Assembly: GCF_000802185.1 (NCBI RefSeq)
Contig: NZ_KN676113.1
Location: 2,372,818-2,436,817 of the forward strand
DNA: 64,000 nucleotides
Reading direction: 5' to 3'
Source of the DNA: Belnapia sp. F-4-1
GTDB lineage: Bacteria > Pseudomonadota > Alphaproteobacteria > Acetobacterales > Acetobacteraceae
Shown here: piece by piece, positions 8,840-17,381 of the stretch
How the letters are laid out: every line of letters starts with the position of its first letter
Position numbering within the stretch: position 1 is the first letter of the stretch
Program-made: the position numbers and the translations under genes
The notes under the pieces: generated by a model
What the model was told of the DNA's origin: nothing
The model's input: only the letters and a program-made list of their open reading frames with translations
The model's database searches: none

Positions 8840-9823
8840 TCACTCCGCCTTGATGCCCGCGGTCCGCACTACGCCGCGCCAGCGCTCCACCTCCTCGCGC
8901 TGGAAGGCGGCGTACGCCTCGGGCGAGCCCGCCACCACCGTGAAACCGATCTGCTCGAGTCGCTGCCGTCCCTCGGGGTGGCGCAGCGCCTCCGTCGCGG
9001 CTGCGTGCACGCGCCTGACCAGCGGCGCCGGCATGCCCGGAGGAGCCATGAGGGCCTGCCAGGAGGTAACCACGAATTCTTTCAACCCTGCCTCGCTGGC
9101 GGTGGGCACATCGGGCAGCACCGGGTGGCGCTCGGCGCTGGTGACCACAATTGGGCGCAGCCGTCCGCCCTGGATGTGGCCGGCCACCGTGCCGAGGTTC
9201 TGGAAGCTTAGCTCCACGTTGCCGGCAATCAGGTCAGTGGCTGCCGCCGCTCCGCCTGCATAAGGCACGTGAGTCGGTTCGGTCTCTGTGAGCTGCTTGA
9301 AAAGCTCCATGGTCATTTGGTCCGAGGACCCGACGCCGCTGGTTGAGTAGCTGGTACGGCCACGATTGCGCCGCAGCCAGTCGATGACGCCGCGCAAGTC
9401 GGTCGCGGGCACCTTGTCCGGGTTCACCACCAGCACATTCGGCGTGGTGACCGCCAGCGTGATGGGGGTGAAGGCCAGCGGGCCGTAGCCGAGGTTTGGG
9501 CGCAGTGCGGCGTTGATGGCGAAGACGCCAATCGATCCTACGAGCAGGGTGTGTCCGTCCGCCTGCGCCCGGGCAAGCAGGCGTGACGCGACCTCGCCGT
9601 TCGCGCCAGCCCGGTTCTCGACCACGACCGGCTGGCTAAGCGACTGGCCGCTGTACTGGGCGATGACGCGAGCGACGACGTCCGACGGGCCACCGGCGAC
9701 AAAAGGAACAAGGATGGTGACGGGGCGGCTGGGCCAGGCTTCGGCCCCGTCCTGCTGCGTCTGTGCAGCAAGGGGACGGGCCGCGACCGCGGCACCGAGT
9801 GTAAGCGCATGGCGGCGGAGCAT
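8840..9823 (-). CDS. TctC/Bug-family tripartite tricarboxylate transporter receptor
   Basis: A 327-residue periplasmic receptor. The leader MLRRHALTLGAAVAARPLAAQ is followed by the family signature: WPSRPVTILVPFVAGGPSDV, VVENRAGANGEVASR, ADGHTLLVGS, VPYAGGAAAATDLIAG and VPTASEAGL. ATG 9823 was chosen because GAGAGGAAAAG lies just upstream; the frame extends 31 codons further without a better signal. No TctA/TctB membrane genes are adjacent, as is common for the many orphan Bug proteins. Family ligands are small carboxylates. It converges with the hydrolase at 8801. Confidence 0.92.
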   Translation of the reverse strand: MLRRHALTLGAAVAARPLAAQTQQDGAEAWPSRPVTILVPFVAGGPSDVVARVIAQYSGQSLSQPVVVENRAGANGEVASRLLARAQADGHTLLVGSIGVFAINAALRPNLGYGPLAFTPITLAVTTPNVLVVNPDKVPATDLRGVIDWLRRNRGRTSYSTSGVGSSDQMTMELFKQLTETEPTHVPYAGGAAAATDLIAGNVELSFQNLGTVAGHIQGGRLRPIVVTSAERHPVLPDVPTASEAGLKEFVVTSWQALMAPPGMPAPLVRRVHAAATEALRHPEGRQRLEQIGFTVVAGSPEAYAAFQREEVERWRGVVRTAGIKAE

Positions 9824-9968
9824 TGGGGACTTTTCCTCTCCCAGGGACGTTGGCTCTGCTGCGACATGATGCGGGCCAAGGACGCTCCTGACCATCCCCA
9901 AGCAAGGCCCTATCACCGACGAACCGAGGAGCTCAGGTCACTGATTCCGATTTAGCCCTGCCGATCAT

Positions 9969-10083
9969 GCCCATGTCCGGGGTTACGTCGATACTGCTAA
10001 GGTTGAAAGCAAGCGAGGTGAGGCGGCGCCGGTCGGCCCAAGCCTTGGGAGGCGAGGGAAGTCGCGGCGCCTGGGCTGGTTGC
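9969..10083 (-). pseudogene. Phytanoyl-CoA dioxygenase gene fragment (relic copy)
   Basis: This stretch closely matches 15696-15810, inside the intact dioxygenase gene. On the minus strand it reads RLPSPPKAWADRRRLTSLA then FNLSSIDVTPDMG, against FPSPPETWGDQRRLTSLA and FNLTGVDVTPDMG in the intact gene. Similarity stops abruptly on both sides and no start is present. It lies just downstream of the DUF1206 gene. It is either a partial duplication or the remains of a second family member. Confidence 0.75.
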
Positions 10084-10125
10084 CAGCGAGGCACCTGCTG
10101 CTTGTCTCCTCGCTTCAGCGGCGCC

Positions 10126-10965
10126 TCACGCCATGCGGGCCCTCGCCGCGTCGAGTATGCTGCGCCCGTCGGACATGTCGATACGCCGGTACCGCGCCTC
10201 AGCAAATTCGAAAGTTCCAAAGGCCACGAGGCCAAACGCCACCAGTCCGAAAAGCAGTCGGCCGAAAGGCTGCTCCTGCAAGGCCAACAGTGCGCCACCA
10301 AGGCCATGCGTCGTGCTAGGATTGGTATGGTATGCGGCGAGCATGAGGAAGCCGCCGATGATCAGAAACACGATGCCGCGGGCAGCGTAGCCCAGCCGGC
10401 CAAGGGGCATCACCCAGGTCGCCGTAGCTCCGTTGCAGGCGAGGTGCCGCGCGAAGGAGGCAGACCATGCCTTGTATGCCATGCCGAGACCTGCGCCAAC
10501 GATCGCTAGGCCGACGGCGCCGACGAGCCACCGGCCGAAGGGTTGTGCGAGCAACCATCGCGTCCAGTCGCGTGCCGACTGCTCCTCACCGCCACTGGTC
10601 GCAAAACCAAAAAGAAGGCTCACTGCGAACACGCCGAGCCCAGTATAGACGAAGGCGGACACCATCTGCCCGAGGCGGACGATTATGGCGCGCGGAGCAC
10701 GGCCGAGCCCGTCGGCGTCCAAGAGCGACTGAAAGACGCGCCAGAGGGCAAAGCCGAACAATCCAAGTCCCACAACCGCAAGAAGAAGACTGCCCATGGG
10801 TTGAAGAAGGAGCGTCTGCAGCGCGCCTTTTGACCCCGTTGCCCCGCCGCCCCGTCCAAACGTCGCGAGCACAGCCAGAAGACCGATCAGCAGATTCACA
10901 ACACCCCGGGCCGCGTACCCGAGGCGAGCAAGTAGCTCTAGACGGCTGCGATGGGCGCTCAACAT
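10126..10965 (-). CDS. DUF1206 family integral membrane protein
   Basis: A 279-residue protein with six predicted membrane helices arranged as three copies of a two-helix unit. Each unit starts with a similar motif (LARLGYAARGVVNLLIG, RLGQMVSAFVYTGLGVFAV, LGRLGYAARGIVFLIIG) and has a QPxGxxLLxxVGLGLxGFAxW-like second helix. This is the DUF1206 layout. The function is unknown. The ATG at 10965 lacks a strong Shine-Dalgarno. It is divergent from the hydrolase pair at 11375. Confidence 0.9.
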   Translation of the reverse strand: MLSAHRSRLELLARLGYAARGVVNLLIGLLAVLATFGRGGGATGSKGALQTLLLQPMGSLLLAVVGLGLFGFALWRVFQSLLDADGLGRAPRAIIVRLGQMVSAFVYTGLGVFAVSLLFGFATSGGEEQSARDWTRWLLAQPFGRWLVGAVGLAIVGAGLGMAYKAWSASFARHLACNGATATWVMPLGRLGYAARGIVFLIIGGFLMLAAYHTNPSTTHGLGGALLALQEQPFGRLLFGLVAFGLVAFGTFEFAEARYRRIDMSDGRSILDAARARMA

Positions 10966-11374
10966 CGATCCTGATCCATCTATAAATATGCGAAGCCGAA
11001 ACGGGAGCGGTCCGGTCCGGTTCCGAACGATCCGGAGCTTTGGTTGAGCGAAGCGGCCGTATGCCGCCGCTTCTATGGTCTGACGGCTGTGCGCCCATAT
11101 CGGTCATCAGCTTACCATAGCGGCGTTCCCGAAAGCGGACGTGCCCAGCCAGCCATCCGACATCGGCACCTCCGGTGGCAGAACTCTGGGGCGCGCACTT
11201 GGTCACCAAGTGCGATGCCCGGAACTGCGATGGATGCGACCGGTTGTCCTACTTAACCATTGAGGAGCTCACATCCTATGGCCCAACCCAGGCCGCGGGA
11301 GCCTCGGCCCCGAGTACGCTCCAGGTGACGCCCTGATCGCCGCCGATGTCACTCGGGTTGGCACACCATGTCGG
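10966..11374. other. Intergenic region between divergent genes
   Basis: About 409 bases between the DUF1206 gene (minus) and the first alpha/beta hydrolase (plus). It should hold both promoters. Short open frames exist but none has a recognisable product or good start signal. I see no clear promoter boxes. Confidence 0.4.
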
Positions 11375-12514
11375 ATGCGTCCTCGATCCACGCCGGGACT
11401 GGCCGGGATCGGCGTGGTCCTTGCCACGGCCTTGGCCGTCTTGACCCTGCAGGCATGCACCGCCCCGGAGGTGCGCCCCACTGCGGCAGGCGCCGAGGTG
11501 CAGCTGCATGGGCAGCGGGGTTCAGCGCTGCTCCCCCAGCACTTCGTGGAGGCGAACGGCGTCAAGCTGCGCTTTGTCGAGCGAGAGTCGGGGGACCCGC
11601 CCGTTGTGCTGCTGCACGGTGACGGGTCCATGATCGAGGACTTCGCCACCAGCGGCTTGCTCGACCTCACCGCCGGGCCCCATCGGGTTCTGGCGTTCGA
11701 CCGGCCCGGCTACTGCCGTAGCGAGCGGCCGCGCGATCGGGAATGGACGCCGGAGGCCCAGGCAGAGGTGCTCGCGGCGGCGCTCGCGCGGCTCGGAGTT
11801 GAGCGGCCGGTCGTGGTCGGGCACTCCTGGGGTACCCTCGTCGCGCTCGCCCTGGCGCTTGACCACCCCGCCGCGGTGTCGGGTCTCGTGCTGGTGTCCG
11901 GCTACTACTACCCGGTTCCCCGCCCGGCCGCCGCCCTCGCGGCGCTTCCCGCGGTCCCGGTGCTGGGGGATGCGATGCGCTACACGGTCGCGCCCGTGCT
12001 CAGCGCGCTGCTCTCGCCCGGCCTGATCGCCAAGGCATTCGACCCGGCGCCGGTGCCGCCGCGCTTCGCCGCGGGATTTCCGGTTTGGCTGACCCTCGGC
12101 CCCGGGCACATCCGGGCCAGCGCGGAGGACAGCGGCTTGCTTATGCCGTCGGCCGCGGGGTTCGAGCACCGCTACGGTGAGTTGCGGCTACCAGTGGCGA
12201 TCGTGGCAGGCGCCGAGGACCGCATCGTGGATCCCGGGCTGCACTCCGTCCGGCTGCACCGCGAGCTGCCAGGTACCACGCTGCGGGTCGTCCCGGGGCA
12301 AGGCCACATGGTGCATCACGGCGCCGCTGGTGTGGTGGCCAACGCCGTGGAGGCTGTTGCTGCAGCCGCCTGGCAGGCGCCGGTCAGTCACGCGGTGCGC
12401 CTCCCGTGCCCGGCCGCCGGACGGCAACCCTTCAGTGGCAGCGTCCCGTTCCGTTATGCTGCGCGCAAGCCGTGCGCGGCTGTGGAGGTGGCCCATTCGG
12501 CCTCCAGCAGGTGA
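11375..12514 (+). CDS. Alpha/beta hydrolase, probable lipoprotein
   Basis: Alpha/beta-hydrolase fold enzyme of 379 residues. The N-terminus has a hydrophobic stretch ending in a lipobox-like LTLQAC, so it is probably exported and lipid-anchored. Core motifs are VVLLHGDGS (oxyanion region), FDRPGYCRSERP, the nucleophile elbow GHSWG (Ser151), the acid in GAEDRIVD and the histidine in GQGHMVHH. The C-terminal 60 residues after the histidine look like non-conserved read-through. It is tandem with a paralogue at 12524 and shares its layout with the gene at 22633-23682. Substrate unknown. Confidence 0.9.
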   Translation: MRPRSTPGLAGIGVVLATALAVLTLQACTAPEVRPTAAGAEVQLHGQRGSALLPQHFVEANGVKLRFVERESGDPPVVLLHGDGSMIEDFATSGLLDLTAGPHRVLAFDRPGYCRSERPRDREWTPEAQAEVLAAALARLGVERPVVVGHSWGTLVALALALDHPAAVSGLVLVSGYYYPVPRPAAALAALPAVPVLGDAMRYTVAPVLSALLSPGLIAKAFDPAPVPPRFAAGFPVWLTLGPGHIRASAEDSGLLMPSAAGFEHRYGELRLPVAIVAGAEDRIVDPGLHSVRLHRELPGTTLRVVPGQGHMVHHGAAGVVANAVEAVAAAAWQAPVSHAVRLPCPAAGRQPFSGSVPFRYAARKPCAAVEVAHSASSR

Positions 12515-12523
12515 GACAAGGAC

Positions 12524-13546
12524 ATGAACCTCTTCGGAAACATGCAGGACCCCTGGACCTGGCAGGGCGTCCTGCTCGCCGTTGCCATCATTCTCGCCGT
12601 CCTGGCGGCACTGAACTACGCCGCCGCGCGATGGGCGGAGCGGCGCAACCCGCCCAAGGGCGCCTTCCTCGAGGTGGACGGCGTGCGGCTGCACTACAGC
12701 GACCGCGGTAGCGGGCGGCCCGTCGTCCTGGTGCATGGCAACGCCGTGACCGGGGACGACTACAACACCAGCGGCGTCGCCGAGCGCCTGCACGGGACTT
12801 GCCGCGTCATCATCTTCGACCGACCCGGCTACGGCTACAGCGAACGACCGCGCTGGCGCCCCTGGGCGGCCTTTGAGCAGGCCGAGCTGCTGCACAATGC
12901 CCTGAAGCAGTTGCGGGTGGAGCGGCCGGTCGTCGTCGGCCATTCCTGGGGGACGTTGGTGGCCCTTGCGCTCGCCATCCGGCACCCGGCCGATACTGCC
13001 GGGCTCGTGCTGCTCTCGGGCTACTACTTCCCGACCTTCCGGCTGGACGCGCTAATGGTGGCGCCGGGGGCGACCCCGGTGCTGGGCGACATCCTGCGCT
13101 ACACCATCTCGCCCGTCTTCGGCTGGCTCACCATGCCGCTTACCAAGCTCGCCATGTTCGCCCCTGCGCCGGTCACGGCGCGCTTCAAGGCCGAGTATTC
13201 CAACGCCATGGCGCTGCGGCCGTGGCAGATCCGGGCGACTTGCGTCGATGGCGCCCTCATGGTGCCGAGCGCGGCGAGCCTGCAGGCCCATTACGGCGAG
13301 CTGGCGATGCCGGTCGCCATCCTGGCGGGCGACGGCGACAAGATCGTCAGCTACCACCTTGCCGAACGCCTGCGCGCGGTGATCCCTGGCAGCACCTTGC
13401 GAGTCATTCCGGGCGCCGGGCACATGGTCCACCACGTCGCCATCGATGAGGTCGTCACTACCATCCTCGGGGTGGCCGGGAGCTCCAAGGCATCAACCGC
13501 GTCCGAGGAGCAACGGCCAACTCTGGGTGGGTCGCCGGCAATCTGA
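12524..13546 (+). CDS. Alpha/beta hydrolase, membrane-anchored, paralogue of upstream gene
   Basis: A 340-residue alpha/beta-hydrolase with one N-terminal membrane segment (GVLLAVAIILAVLAAL). It has VVLVHGNAVTGDDYNTSGVA, FDRPGYGYSERP, the nucleophile elbow GHSWG, the acid region GDGDKIV and GAGHMVHH. It starts nine bases after the previous stop, so the two are almost certainly one transcript. It is much closer to the third copy (22633-23682) than to its neighbour, sharing the TSGVAERL, RYTISP and ALRPWQIRATCVDG regions. An epoxide-hydrolase or lactonase activity is possible but not shown. Confidence 0.9.
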   Translation: MNLFGNMQDPWTWQGVLLAVAIILAVLAALNYAAARWAERRNPPKGAFLEVDGVRLHYSDRGSGRPVVLVHGNAVTGDDYNTSGVAERLHGTCRVIIFDRPGYGYSERPRWRPWAAFEQAELLHNALKQLRVERPVVVGHSWGTLVALALAIRHPADTAGLVLLSGYYFPTFRLDALMVAPGATPVLGDILRYTISPVFGWLTMPLTKLAMFAPAPVTARFKAEYSNAMALRPWQIRATCVDGALMVPSAASLQAHYGELAMPVAILAGDGDKIVSYHLAERLRAVIPGSTLRVIPGAGHMVHHVAIDEVVTTILGVAGSSKASTASEEQRPTLGGSPAI

Positions 13547-13819
13547 CCGCAGCGCGGGCCCGGCCTCACCCAGGCCGGAGCCTGCCGGCATCTACGGCCC
13601 ATAGTTCAGTCGCCGGATGTGTCCCGACCACCGCCGAGTTCTTGCCAAGCCAGCGTGCGGCGCTGCTGCGTCCGAGGTCACGCGGCGTCCTCGCTTCGTC
13701 GTGGCTTATATGGATTGCTTGATCACCATGCCCAAGGCGCGTGCGTACTCCCCTGATTTTGCGTTGATGTGTCTGTTACGGTTTATTTATAATCCAGCAA
13801 CCGACAAAGGGAACGCTAG

Positions 13820-14053
13820 GTGTCGCCGGCCAGTAAACTGAAGATGGAGCCACCCTTGGCAGACGGCGCCAAGGGCACGCTGTATGTCAAAGTTCACCGC
13901 CAGGGCAGGCCGCCCAAGCCCTGGATCTGGGCGATCTACGAGGACGGCCGTCTTTATGCGCGGAAGATAGCCACGCAGTCCTACTCAAGCGCCGAGGAAG
14001 CATGGGAGGTGGGGTGCGCCATGCTCCTCCGCTCCGGTAGAGGCGGAGGCTGA
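13820..14053 (+). CDS. Small conserved hypothetical protein
   Basis: A 77-residue basic protein starting at GTG (13820); an ATG eight codons later is an alternative. The body GTLYVKVHRQGRPPKPWIW, AIYEDGRLYARKIATQSY and SSAEEAWEVGCAMLLR looks like a compact folded domain with a tryptophan-rich sheet and a final helix. I recall similar small proteins in alphaproteobacteria, but no function is known. It is isolated from the flanking genes. Confidence 0.55.
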   Translation: MSPASKLKMEPPLADGAKGTLYVKVHRQGRPPKPWIWAIYEDGRLYARKIATQSYSSAEEAWEVGCAMLLRSGRGGG

Positions 14054-14170
14054 ATGCGCGAACCTTTGTGGGGGAAGTCCGCTTAGGGCACGTCCGGGTC
14101 CGCAGCCGGTCTTTGGGTTGCGGCTGAATGCCCGGGGCCGCTCCCGAGCGAACCAGGGCTGGATATCCCC

Positions 14171-14731
14171 ATGAGCAACCCGCCCACGCCCGCAATCGAT
14201 ACCGTTCTCGCTGCCCTGGAACGGCTTACTGGTGAATTGCGCCAGCGTGCGGAGGAAGCCGAGAGGCGGGCTCAAGAGGCAGAACAGCGATCCGAGGTGG
14301 ATCAGCAGGCTCGGGAGGCTGAAGCGGAAGCACGACATGCTGCCGAGACCCGAGCCGCTGTCGCAGAGCAGGCAGCACGAGACGCGATCCAACGCGCAGA
14401 AACTGCCGAGACTGCGGAAAGAGAGCGCATCGAACATCTACACCGAGAGTTGCTGACTACTATCCAAGAGGCGGTATCAGCGGCACAGGCGGCGACGGCG
14501 GCAGCCCAGTCCATGGCTAGGCTGGACCGCTACTCCGTAGGGCGACCAGAAGATCAGTACCGCTTCGAACGCGATCAGGACATGCCCCGCATCCCGCAAC
14601 CCAGAGCAGGCAGAGTATCGGGTTCCCCGGAGGAGGCGCCACGTCGATGGGACAAGAAGGCTGGTTACGCCTGGGTCGAGGATGAACCCGGCCCCTCGTG
14701 GTGGCGGCGGCTGTTCGGGCGGCGCTATTGA
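14171..14731 (+). CDS. Coiled-coil hypothetical protein
   Basis: A 186-residue protein. Residues 15-115 are almost entirely Ala/Glu/Arg heptads, a long coiled coil. The C-terminal 60 residues are polar and end in the tryptophan- and arginine-rich GPSWWRRLFGRRY, which could be a membrane- or nucleic-acid-contacting tail. There is no leader and no recognised domain. Its stop overlaps the stop of the small minus-strand gene at 14725 by seven bases. Function unknown. Confidence 0.7.
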   Translation: MSNPPTPAIDTVLAALERLTGELRQRAEEAERRAQEAEQRSEVDQQAREAEAEARHAAETRAAVAEQAARDAIQRAETAETAERERIEHLHRELLTTIQEAVSAAQAATAAAQSMARLDRYSVGRPEDQYRFERDQDMPRIPQPRAGRVSGSPEEAPRRWDKKAGYAWVEDEPGPSWWRRLFGRRY

Positions 14732-14955
14732 CCAAGGACGTCTTCAACGTAGGCGGAACGCGGCTGAACGAGATGGATGTAGACGAAGATCAAGCTGCCG
14801 GTGAAGCGGGTGATGGCTTCGGCGATCTGCTCCTCTTGGGTCGCGGCGGCAGCTTCGTCGCGGCGTCGCTTCTTCAGAGCCTGAATGGTACGCTTGAGGG
14901 AGGTGCTGAGGCTGTCCGGCTTGGGTGCTAGCGCGATCGGTGTCGGGCTTGGCAT
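14725..14955 (-). CDS. Small hypothetical protein
   Basis: A 76-residue protein with a proline-rich start, a basic helix (LKRTIQALKKRRRDEAAAA) and a short hydrophobic segment (FTGSLIFVYIHLV). An AGGA sits nine bases before its ATG. It converges tail-to-tail with the coiled-coil gene. No family was recognised, and the plus strand here is also open, so coding status is moderate. Confidence 0.45.
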   Translation of the reverse strand: MPSPTPIALAPKPDSLSTSLKRTIQALKKRRRDEAAAATQEEQIAEAITRFTGSLIFVYIHLVQPRSAYVEDVLGQ

Positions 14956-15139
14956 ATCAGCAGTAATCCTTGGATCCGAAGGCGCGTGAGCGTCGCGCAG
15001 AACGCGCCAAGGGCAGCTTTAGGTCGGCAGAGGCTAAAATGCTTGGCGGTTTATGAGGTCGGCATCGCCCAGGAGCCGTCCAAATGCAGTCAGTCTGCTT
15101 CCGGCCAAACCATGTCATCAAGCAGGAGTGCAGAGCGAA

Positions 15140-15182
15140 CGCATTTACCTCCGCCCATCAGGCTAAAACGGACGTAAATGCG
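15140..15182. repeat. Imperfect hairpin in intergenic region
   Basis: CGCATTTAC-c-TCCG at 15140-15153 pairs with CGGA-c-GTAAATGCG at 15169-15182, thirteen pairs with one mismatch and a 15-base loop. It lies in the 355-base gap (14956-15310) that otherwise shows nothing coding. There is no T-run on either side, so it is not an obvious intrinsic terminator; an operator or element end are other options. Confidence 0.5.
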
Positions 15183-15310
15183 GTCCCACCCCTTACGGTC
15201 AGTCAAGACCAAAGCGGGCTGGAGTTCAACTAGGCTCGACCGCCTCGCGCTGCGCACCGAGGCTATCGTGCGGCGTCACCACGCCTCGCTCGTCGGCGCC
15301 GTATGGGACG

Positions 15311-16165
15311 TCACTCAACGCCCATCACGAGGCCCTCAATGTCGTGCTTCTGGACGACGGGAACGAGTTTTTCGGCGACCCGGCAGATGAGGTGGTCACG
15401 CACGGACTGCGGCAGGGCGTCGTGGTAGTCTGGCGTGACCATCATGTCATGCAGGGCGGCATGGCCGGCGCCGGGGGCATCGACGCCGAGTACCAACACC
15501 GGGCGGGCGATCGGCGAAGGGTGTGCCGTGCCGCGGTGGATCGTCACCGCCGAGCGGCAGGAGATGTCACCCATCCGCGGGTACTTGCGCACGCCTTTGT
15601 CAGCGAACCGCGGCCAGATTTCCGCTGGCGGGAACATCTCGTGCTTCCACCCGCGCCCGTCCAACCACTGTGTGCCGGGCGCGACCTCGAAGGGACCCAT
15701 GTCTGGGGTTACATCAACACCAGTAAGGTTGAAAGCAAGCGACGTGAGGCGGCGCTGGTCGCCCCAGGTTTCGGGTGGCGAGGGGAAGTCGCGGTGCCAG
15801 GGCTGGTTGCGGGCGCCCTGGACGGGGACGTCGAAGCCGACCTCGACGATCTGGTACTTCGGGCCAAGCACCGCCTCGCACAGACCCACGACCCATGGGT
15901 GCGTTACGAGGTCGACGAAGCCGTGCAGGTCCTGCGGGTGGATCTCGACATACCAGCGTCGAGGGCCGCGCCCGACGGCACCGCCGGGGCGCTGGATCGC
16001 AGCCCAGAACGCAGTCATCATGTCCTCACGCATCCGCTCTGCCCAGTCGCGGGAGAAGGCGCCCTGCAAGCCGGTGATGCCGTCCCGGTAAAGGCTATCG
16101 ACGTGGCCGGCGATGTCGTGAGTCCGGAAGCTCTCGTCTGCAAGCTGTTGCGACTGGATCGTCAT
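15311..16165 (-). CDS. Phytanoyl-CoA dioxygenase (PhyH) family protein
   Basis: A 284-residue non-haem iron(II)/2-oxoglutarate oxygenase. The iron triad is visible as HRD (His124, Asp126) and a distal His in IHRGTAHPS, followed by the arginine in IARPVLVLG that should bind 2-oxoglutarate. The substrate is not predictable; family members hydroxylate acyl-CoAs, ectoine or small metabolites. ATG 16165 was chosen because GCAGGAG lies six bases upstream. The adjacent upstream gene on the same strand (16232-16555) may be co-transcribed. A relic of a second copy lies at 9969-10083. Confidence 0.9.
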   Translation of the reverse strand: MTIQSQQLADESFRTHDIAGHVDSLYRDGITGLQGAFSRDWAERMREDMMTAFWAAIQRPGGAVGRGPRRWYVEIHPQDLHGFVDLVTHPWVVGLCEAVLGPKYQIVEVGFDVPVQGARNQPWHRDFPSPPETWGDQRRLTSLAFNLTGVDVTPDMGPFEVAPGTQWLDGRGWKHEMFPPAEIWPRFADKGVRKYPRMGDISCRSAVTIHRGTAHPSPIARPVLVLGVDAPGAGHAALHDMMVTPDYHDALPQSVRDHLICRVAEKLVPVVQKHDIEGLVMGVE

Positions 16166-16231
16166 GGCATGCTCCTGCGGCAACTATGCGCTGTTCTCGT
16201 GGTAGACCGAATTTGCCAGTGGGCGTCCCGC

Positions 16232-16555
16232 TCAGACGACAGGTGCCGGTTGCCCGGCGGGGGCCGCTTCCACGGACCACCGGGCGACGAAGGCAAAGGC
16301 GTCCGGGACCCGGGCGAAGTAGAGCTCGGCGTGTTCCTCGTCGCGCAGCATCACGCTCCATCGGGTACCGCCGGTGCCGAGGTGGTTGAAGCACCAGCGG
16401 AAGCAGGCGGGCAGGCAACGCGGACGCTCGTGGCGACCAATGCCGAGGCCTGCGAAGGCTGTGTCGGGGATGACGACTCTGGCTGCGAAAACTTCCGAAA
16501 CAGAATTATCGGGTAGCAGCTCGCCGCCGAACACGCCGGTTTCTACCAACATCAA
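16232..16555 (-). CDS. Small conserved hypothetical protein
   Basis: A 107-residue protein. Its central and C-terminal part (CFRWCFNHLGTGGTRWSV, LYFARVPDAFAFVARWS) matches a pattern common in phage and alphaproteobacterial small proteins: a WCxxN-like helix followed by a short sheet and a DAxxFxxRW ending. The function is not known. It lies about 65 bases upstream of the PhyH gene on the same strand. Confidence 0.6.
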   Translation of the reverse strand: MMLVETGVFGGELLPDNSVSEVFAARVVIPDTAFAGLGIGRHERPRCLPACFRWCFNHLGTGGTRWSVMLRDEEHAELYFARVPDAFAFVARWSVEAAPAGQPAPVV

Positions 16556-16974
16556 ACGATTCTCGCGTTCCCGTGAGGGCTGTATACCGCTTCTGCCTGC
16601 CCCTCGAGAAGCCGTGAATATTTACGTCGAAAATCAACTCCTGATTATGTTCTCGGCGATCAGTGTTTGGCCGCTTGGTTGCGGCACACAACCGCCCTCG
16701 GGCATGCCGCCCAATCCAAGCCGTGACGTCGAGGAAAATGTACGGTGCGAATTCGAAGGCAGCGCGGCGAGACGGTCACGTCGGAGCTTACGTGGAAATC
16801 CCATTCAGCACGGGCTGAAGGAACCACGGTCACTTTCCTGCAGGTTTGCGGCAGAACCGAAAGGCACAAACGCCCAACATCAGCCGGCGTAGCACCCCAA
16901 GATCCTTCATCCGCCCCTCCCCAGGACAAGCCGTCCTCGGCGGCGCACCGCGGTACCGCCACGACCTTGCCGGA
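16556..16974. other. Gene-poor stretch beside recombinase/HTH relic
   Basis: About 420 bases with no convincing gene. The frame of the relic at 16975-17321 stays open on the minus strand into this stretch, but after the ERIERG motif the translation no longer resembles the family. This is probably decayed DNA. Confidence 0.35.
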
Positions 16975-17321
16975 TCCGCGCTCGATCCGCTCCGCCGCCG
17001 CTATCTTGCTAATCGAGGCGTACCGCCCCTCGTCCAGCCGCCGCTGGTACCAGAACGCCCTGTCCAGCGCCTTCACCAGCGCCGGATCAGCTCGTGTGAC
17101 CACAGTCGGCGCACTTTCCTGCGCCGGCGTCACGACCGTCTTTTGCCCCGGCTCGCGGCGAATGGCCAGCGGCACCCGCTCCTGATGCTGGTCGCCTGGG
17201 ATTGTGCCGCCGCCATCGGTGCCTCGGGCGCGACGATGGTGAGATCTCGGACGAGGCCGGCCGGTCCCTCCTTCCGGAGCCGGATGTCAGCGCCGGCGGG
17301 CCCGACCACCATCTGCTCCAC
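16975..17321 (-). pseudogene. Relic 1: recombinase C-terminal tail plus N-terminal half of HTH-like protein
   Basis: Two remnants lie in sequence on the minus strand. First comes the tail of a serine-recombinase-type protein (VEQMVVGPAGADIRLRKEG then LVRDL, 17321 to about 17220). Next is the start of a small helix-turn-helix-like protein: VPLAIRREPGQKTVVTP, DPALVKALDRAFWYQRRLDE, GRYASISKIAAAERIERG. Similarity stops at about 16975, where the rest of the HTH is lost. Related pieces occur at 18381-18719, 32600-33000 and 34043-34262. Confidence 0.7.
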
Positions 17322-17381
17322 GAGCGCCCAGCGATGCGCAGCTATTCGGCTCAGAGTACCGTCTCGCGGCAGGCGGAGCGG

